This document shows, one piece after another, positions 18,264 to 21,485 of a stretch of DNA of 21,485 nt; positions within the stretch are counted from its first letter, which is position 1, and each line of letters begins with the position of its first letter. This DNA is from Stentor coeruleus (lineage: Eukaryota > Ciliophora > Heterotrichea > Heterotrichida > Stentoridae). Under the pieces are notes generated by a model. It was not told the origin of the DNA. It saw only the letters and a program-made list of their open reading frames with translations, and did not search any database. The stretch covers positions 1-21,485 of the forward strand of contig MPUH01001191.1 of NCBI GenBank assembly GCA_001970955.1. The letters are read 5' to 3'. The position numbers and the translations under genes are program-made.

Positions 18264-18743
18264 ATGTCAAACAAGCTAAAGACACATTTTTTAGTAGAAT
18301 CCTTATCTGCTAACTTCATTGAATCAACATCAAAAATCATCCCAAATCTTAAACAGGAATTGACTAAATCTCAACTAAAAGATACACAGTCCGCTTTGGT
18401 ATATAGGTCAATAGAAGAAAAGCTTATAAAAAGTGCGAAAATCAATCAGAAACTTTTATTAAGTTTTTTAAACAAATATACCAGAAGTCTAAATGAAGAA
18501 AATACTACAACTAATGAGTATACTGACTTTGACCTTACAAATAATTTCTTAACCGCTCTAGACTCAGCAATCAACAGTGAAAAATCTTTAATTATTATAA
18601 AAAAAGAAGTCAAAGTATTAGAAGAAGCGGTCAAAAGCATGAAAAAACTCAAAGAAGATTTAGTTAAAAACAATTTTGATAATGAAATACAAGACCTTAC
18701 TAATATGATGAAAAATCTTAGTTGTATAATAATAAACACTTAA
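18264..18743 (+). CDS. Small helical/coiled-coil protein, unknown function
   Basis: 159 residues, not recognised as a named family. It is rich in Lys, Leu, Ser and Asn. The C-terminal part (ALDSAINSEKSLIIIKKEVK, then SMKKLKEDLVKNNFDNEIQD) looks like a coiled coil. No signal peptide or membrane segment is apparent. The ATG follows AAATATAA, similar to other starts here. The stop TAA is immediately followed by the ATG of the Ubc6-like gene in the same frame, with no spacer. Either the two share a transcript, or the downstream gene's promoter and leader lie inside this coding region. Read-through of the single TAA would fuse them into about 363 residues. Confidence 0.68.
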   Translation: MSNKLKTHFLVESLSANFIESTSKIIPNLKQELTKSQLKDTQSALVYRSIEEKLIKSAKINQKLLLSFLNKYTRSLNEENTTTNEYTDFDLTNNFLTALDSAINSEKSLIIIKKEVKVLEEAVKSMKKLKEDLVKNNFDNEIQDLTNMMKNLSCIIINT

Positions 18744-19355
18744 ATGGCTGCGAGAAACCGACTTGAAAAAGAATACATTTCCATAATCAAAGAACCAATT
18801 CCTTTAGCTATAGCAGTTCCTGATCCTAATGATTGGCTGATTTGGCACTTTGTCATTTATGGATTGTCGGGAGTCTACAGTGGAGGTTATTATTATGGCA
18901 AACTTAAATTCCCTTACAGTTATCCATTAAGTCCTCCATCAATGGAGTTAATTACCCCAAATGGGAGATTCATTCCTAATGCTACAATCTGCACAACAAT
19001 GTCAAATTATCATCCTGAGGAATGGAGCCCAGCTTGGACAACCAGAACTATTATCACAGCTTTGATAAGCTATATGCTATCTGAAGAAAGCTCTGTTGGA
19101 ACTTTAAGAGCATCGTCTAATACTAGGAAAAAACTAGCAACTGAGAGTAAAAGTTTTAATTTATCAAATGATGAATTTCTTAGAGTGTTTTCTGACTATA
19201 TTCCCCAGCTTTTCCCTGAAGAAAATTTATCTGCGTTAGAGAATCAGACTTGGTATTATAAAATGAACCCACTTAAAAAAATCATATCATATGAGATCTT
19301 AGGTATTTCTGCTGTATTACTAATAGCTATCATATACATAGCAAAAAATAAATAA
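18744..19355 (+). CDS. Ubc6/UBE2J-type tail-anchored E2 ubiquitin-conjugating enzyme
   Basis: 203 residues. It transfers ubiquitin from E1 to substrates with an E3, at the ER membrane in ER-associated degradation, as Ubc6/UBE2J proteins do. The start MAARNRLEKEY matches the family N-terminus, so ATG 18744 is secure. The UBC fold runs ~1-150 with GGYYYGKLKFPYSYPLSPPS and PNGRFIPNATICTTMSNYHP. Cys83 is the catalytic cysteine and EEWSPAW follows, as in Ubc6. The HPN motif of ordinary E2s is absent, as is usual for this subfamily. A single hydrophobic segment at ~181-200 (ISYEILGISAVLLIAIIYIA) followed by KNK makes a C-terminal tail anchor. The stop is TAA. No intron. It directly abuts the upstream gene. 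Confidence 0.92.
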   Translation: MAARNRLEKEYISIIKEPIPLAIAVPDPNDWLIWHFVIYGLSGVYSGGYYYGKLKFPYSYPLSPPSMELITPNGRFIPNATICTTMSNYHPEEWSPAWTTRTIITALISYMLSEESSVGTLRASSNTRKKLATESKSFNLSNDEFLRVFSDYIPQLFPEENLSALENQTWYYKMNPLKKIISYEILGISAVLLIAIIYIAKNK

Positions 19356-20098
19356 ATATGATTAAATTCATAATTATGTATTAGTAGCCTAATAAGATTA
19401 ATCTCAGATGGCAATATAAAACTAAAAGAAATAACCAAAAGTATAAATTATATACAAATAGCATAAACTAATTCAAATAAATCTTGAATAATTTTAAGTT
19501 GATTTTACTTACACATCAAAATAAAAGTATCAAAGATCATAATTATTAAGGATTTTATTATTAATTTATAGAGATAGCAAAGATTCTTAATAGGAGGAAT
19601 ATATGATATATAATAGTTCATTTGATCATTGTTGTTCTCTCATATCTATCTTTTGAGACTATTTATATAAGAAATAAAATATAAGATATTTAAACTTGTT
19701 TGCAAACTTATAATATTCCTAAAAGTTATTTAATCCAATTCAGAATAAATATAATTTAATTAGCCTTATATAGTAACAATAATCAGATTTGTTTATAAAA
19801 AATTATCTAAATAATCTTCGGTAATATTATCTTTTCCATATACTAAATACTCTTCTTGGCATAAGTAAAATTTAAAAAAAAATATCAAGTCAGATTTTTA
19901 AAAGATTTCCCGATTAATCAACTTTATTTTTAGAGATTCTATAAACGATCGCAAATTCACTTAGTCGGTTTATAATAAATAATTAATAAAATAAGATACT
20001 TGCTTTATTATCAACATTTTTATATGCTTATTTCATACACATCATAAGTACTATTTTGTATTAGCATATTTATACAAGATGAATATCTATAAATTAAT
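19356..20098. other. Intergenic, no gene seen
   Basis: About 740 bp of AT-rich DNA between the E2 gene and the kelch-like pseudogene. No ORF of protein-like composition, RNA gene or repeat was recognised. It lacks the strong C or G skew seen beside the genes in the left part of the window. Confidence 0.55.
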
Positions 20099-21264
20099 AT
20101 GAAGTGTTCAGTTCAAGGTTGCAATGCAGATATTGCATTTAAATGTAAATGCTCACAATTTGGAGTACATTTATGTGCCAGTCACCTAGGAATTCATATT
20201 TTAGCTCCTTCATCTATACCTCATTAGTACTCTAAATGTGTAAAAATAGTTGATGAAGGAAAAAAAAAATAGTTATTGCAGGTTTACAAAATATTATCTC
20301 TCAAGCTGAAGCATTGGAAAATCGTACTATACTTAAAGCTACAAATACTATTAAAATTATTCAGAACTGTCTATCAAGATTTATAAAGGAATTAAGGGAA
20401 CTTAAAGAAAATATTGTAATAGAAATTTTTAATATTAAAAGTGCATCGACTATTTTAGAAACAAATTTAGATTACTTAAAAAAGTTAATAGCAGATACAG
20501 AGAGCGATGTAGATAAAGAATGTTCTAACTGGACTCTTGAAAAGATAATAGATTTTTGCCCTCAATTTATTCCAAAAAAAGTGTCAGGGAGTTTATTTAA
20601 ATAATGAAAAGCCTATTTTTGATGAGTTAAAAGCGATAAATGGCTTTGTTAATTTAGTATATAAATATTCAAGCTATAATGAATTTGAAAATTATCCAGA
20701 ATTTAATTATATTATTTCGAGGGTAAATGAAGGAAATTTTATAAAGAGCTTGAGCATCGACAATAATCTTATAACCATAAAAGATTTTCGTTTCGAAGTT
20801 AGAATCAGATTTCCATTAACTTGCTCACTCTTAGGAGGTCTTTTATTTGTTGGTGCAGGAGAACTAATATACCCTGAATTTTCTAAAATTTATTACATAT
20901 TGAACGCTGAAACAAGTGAAATAATTGATAAAACAGAGGACATCGAAAGAGATTATGATTCTGAATGTGTTTTTTACCAATCAGAAATATATATTTTTGG
21001 AGGTAATATTAGGGCAATAATACCATTCGTTGAATCGAGCAAATATAATATAAGGAAAAAGCAATGAACTAAACTTCAAGATTTACCTCAGCCATCAGCA
21101 ATTGCATGCCCAATTATAAGAGAAGACAGTGTTTTATTAATTGGATATATTTAAACAGTGCTATTGGTTATTCACCCAAATATAACTCATATACAAAAAT
21201 GTCTTATACTTTTGAAGAAAATTCTAATAGATCTTTGCTACAATATAATGAAGTATTTAATTAA
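20099..21264 (+). pseudogene. Decayed zinc-finger/coiled-coil/kelch-type gene
   Basis: The ATG at 20099 opens MKCSVQGCNADIAFKCKC, then LCASHLGIH, a Cys/His cluster (C-x3-C-x6-C-x-C-x6-C-x2-H-x3-H) like a small B-box/AN1-type zinc site. A helical region follows (ILKATNTIKIIQNCLSRFIK), then a kelch-like part with LLFVGAGELIYPEFSKIYYI, SEIYIFGG, TKLQDLPQPSAIACPI and NSAIGYSPKYNSYTKM. The frame is broken at least five times: TAG at 20225, a shift in the A-run ending at 20269, a shift at TAA 20602, TGA at 21065 where a kelch Trp is expected, and a shift at TAA 21152. Shifts go in both directions, which fits random decay, not programmed frameshifting. Low-quality sequence in homopolymers is the alternative. 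The conceptual end is TAA 21262-21264. Confidence 0.75.
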
Positions 21265-21300
21265 ATAATTTTAATTTCCTAAACGTTTAAATACATAAAT

Positions 21301-21448
21301 ATGGAAACCTCTAAAAGAGGCCTCCATTAGAGAGACTACACAAAGCCGAAATTTTTGTGGTTATCTCTTTCCAAAATTTTCCACCTCTGGCAATTAGTGT
21401 AAGAGCTGATGCTCAGGTGACTTGACTCACTCTAAACACTAGATCAGC
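21301..21448. other. Hairpin-rich stretch, possible structured RNA of unknown class
   Basis: Three local inverted repeats lie in a row. ATGGA/TCCAT with inner CCTCT/AGAGG and an AAA loop occupies 21301-21327. AGAGA and CACAAA pair with TTTGTG and TCTCT at 21331-21368. GAGC/GCTC occupies 21403-21414, and GCTGAT can alternatively pair with ATCAGC near 21443. The minus strand has AAAATTTTGGA between two hairpins, reminiscent of an Sm site. I cannot match it to U1-U6, SRP, RNase P or tRNA, so strand and nature stay open. Confidence 0.3.
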
Positions 21449-21485
21449 ATAGCAGGCAAGAAAAAAATTCGCAAAAGGTTAAGTG

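Noticed and set aside
18720..18775. A tiny intron removing the stop between the helical protein and the E2
   Set aside because: The only nearby GT...AG span is 31 nt and would delete the E2 start; no 15-16-nt candidate exists.
20225..21067. Alternative genetic code with TAG as Gln or TGA as Trp
   Set aside because: These readings would help only in the broken gene. The PGP-repeat gene ends in TGA and the intact genes need no reassigned codon.
20255..21160. Programmed +1 frameshifting at AAA-TAR as in Euplotes
   Set aside because: Of the three frame changes only the one at 20602 is +1; the other two need -1 (or +2). Further in-frame TAG and TGA also interrupt the gene.

Overview
The window looks like macronuclear DNA of a heterotrich ciliate, most probably Stentor. 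It is AT-rich and gene-dense. TAA and TGA both act as genuine stops (the PGP-repeat gene ends in TGA), and I saw no intact gene that needs a reassigned stop. The only introns I can establish are three of exactly 15 nt with GT...AG ends. Blepharisma also has 15-nt introns but reads TGA as tryptophan, so Stentor fits better. The organism is inferred from these features, not from a database match.

Layout. Left part (1-7435): a CRAL-TRIO lipid-binding protein (-), a secreted Cys-rich protein (-), a START-domain lipid carrier (+) and a coiled-coil protein (-). They are separated by intergenic DNA with marked strand asymmetry. Centre (7436-13057): two tandem paralogues (-) encoding secreted, probably GPI-anchored proteins of five and four DOMON domains, joined by acidic low-complexity linkers. 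Every DOMON domain keeps a candidate haem-ligating Met and His, and a Cys pair. The five-domain copy carries a one-base frameshift. About 1.7 kb without a recognisable gene follows. Right part (14753-19355) is very compact: a PH-like/CaMK-type kinase (+) ends 13 bp from the end of a spliced PGP-repeat (STPG/ODF3-like) gene (-). That gene starts 30 bp from a divergent calcyphosine-like EF-hand gene (+). Next come a small helical protein (+) and a tail-anchored Ubc6/UBE2J-type E2 (+) whose ATG directly follows the previous stop codon. The right end (20099-21264) is a decayed zinc-finger/kelch-type pseudogene, followed by a hairpin-rich stretch of unknown nature.

Assembly quality matters here. 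All five N characters are single bases flanked by near-identical direct copies of 56-146 bp. These are best read as unmerged contig overlaps. Collapsing them shortens the CRAL-TRIO protein from 525 to 454 residues and lets the PGP-repeat gene be read through three introns to a 354-residue product.

Functional themes are lipid binding or transfer (CRAL-TRIO, START), cell-surface proteins (Cys-rich, DOMON), cilium-associated families (PGP-repeat, calcyphosine-like) and ER-associated ubiquitination (Ubc6-like). The most unusual content is the pair of multi-DOMON candidate multi-haem surface proteins and the extreme gene packing between 14.7 and 19.4 kb.
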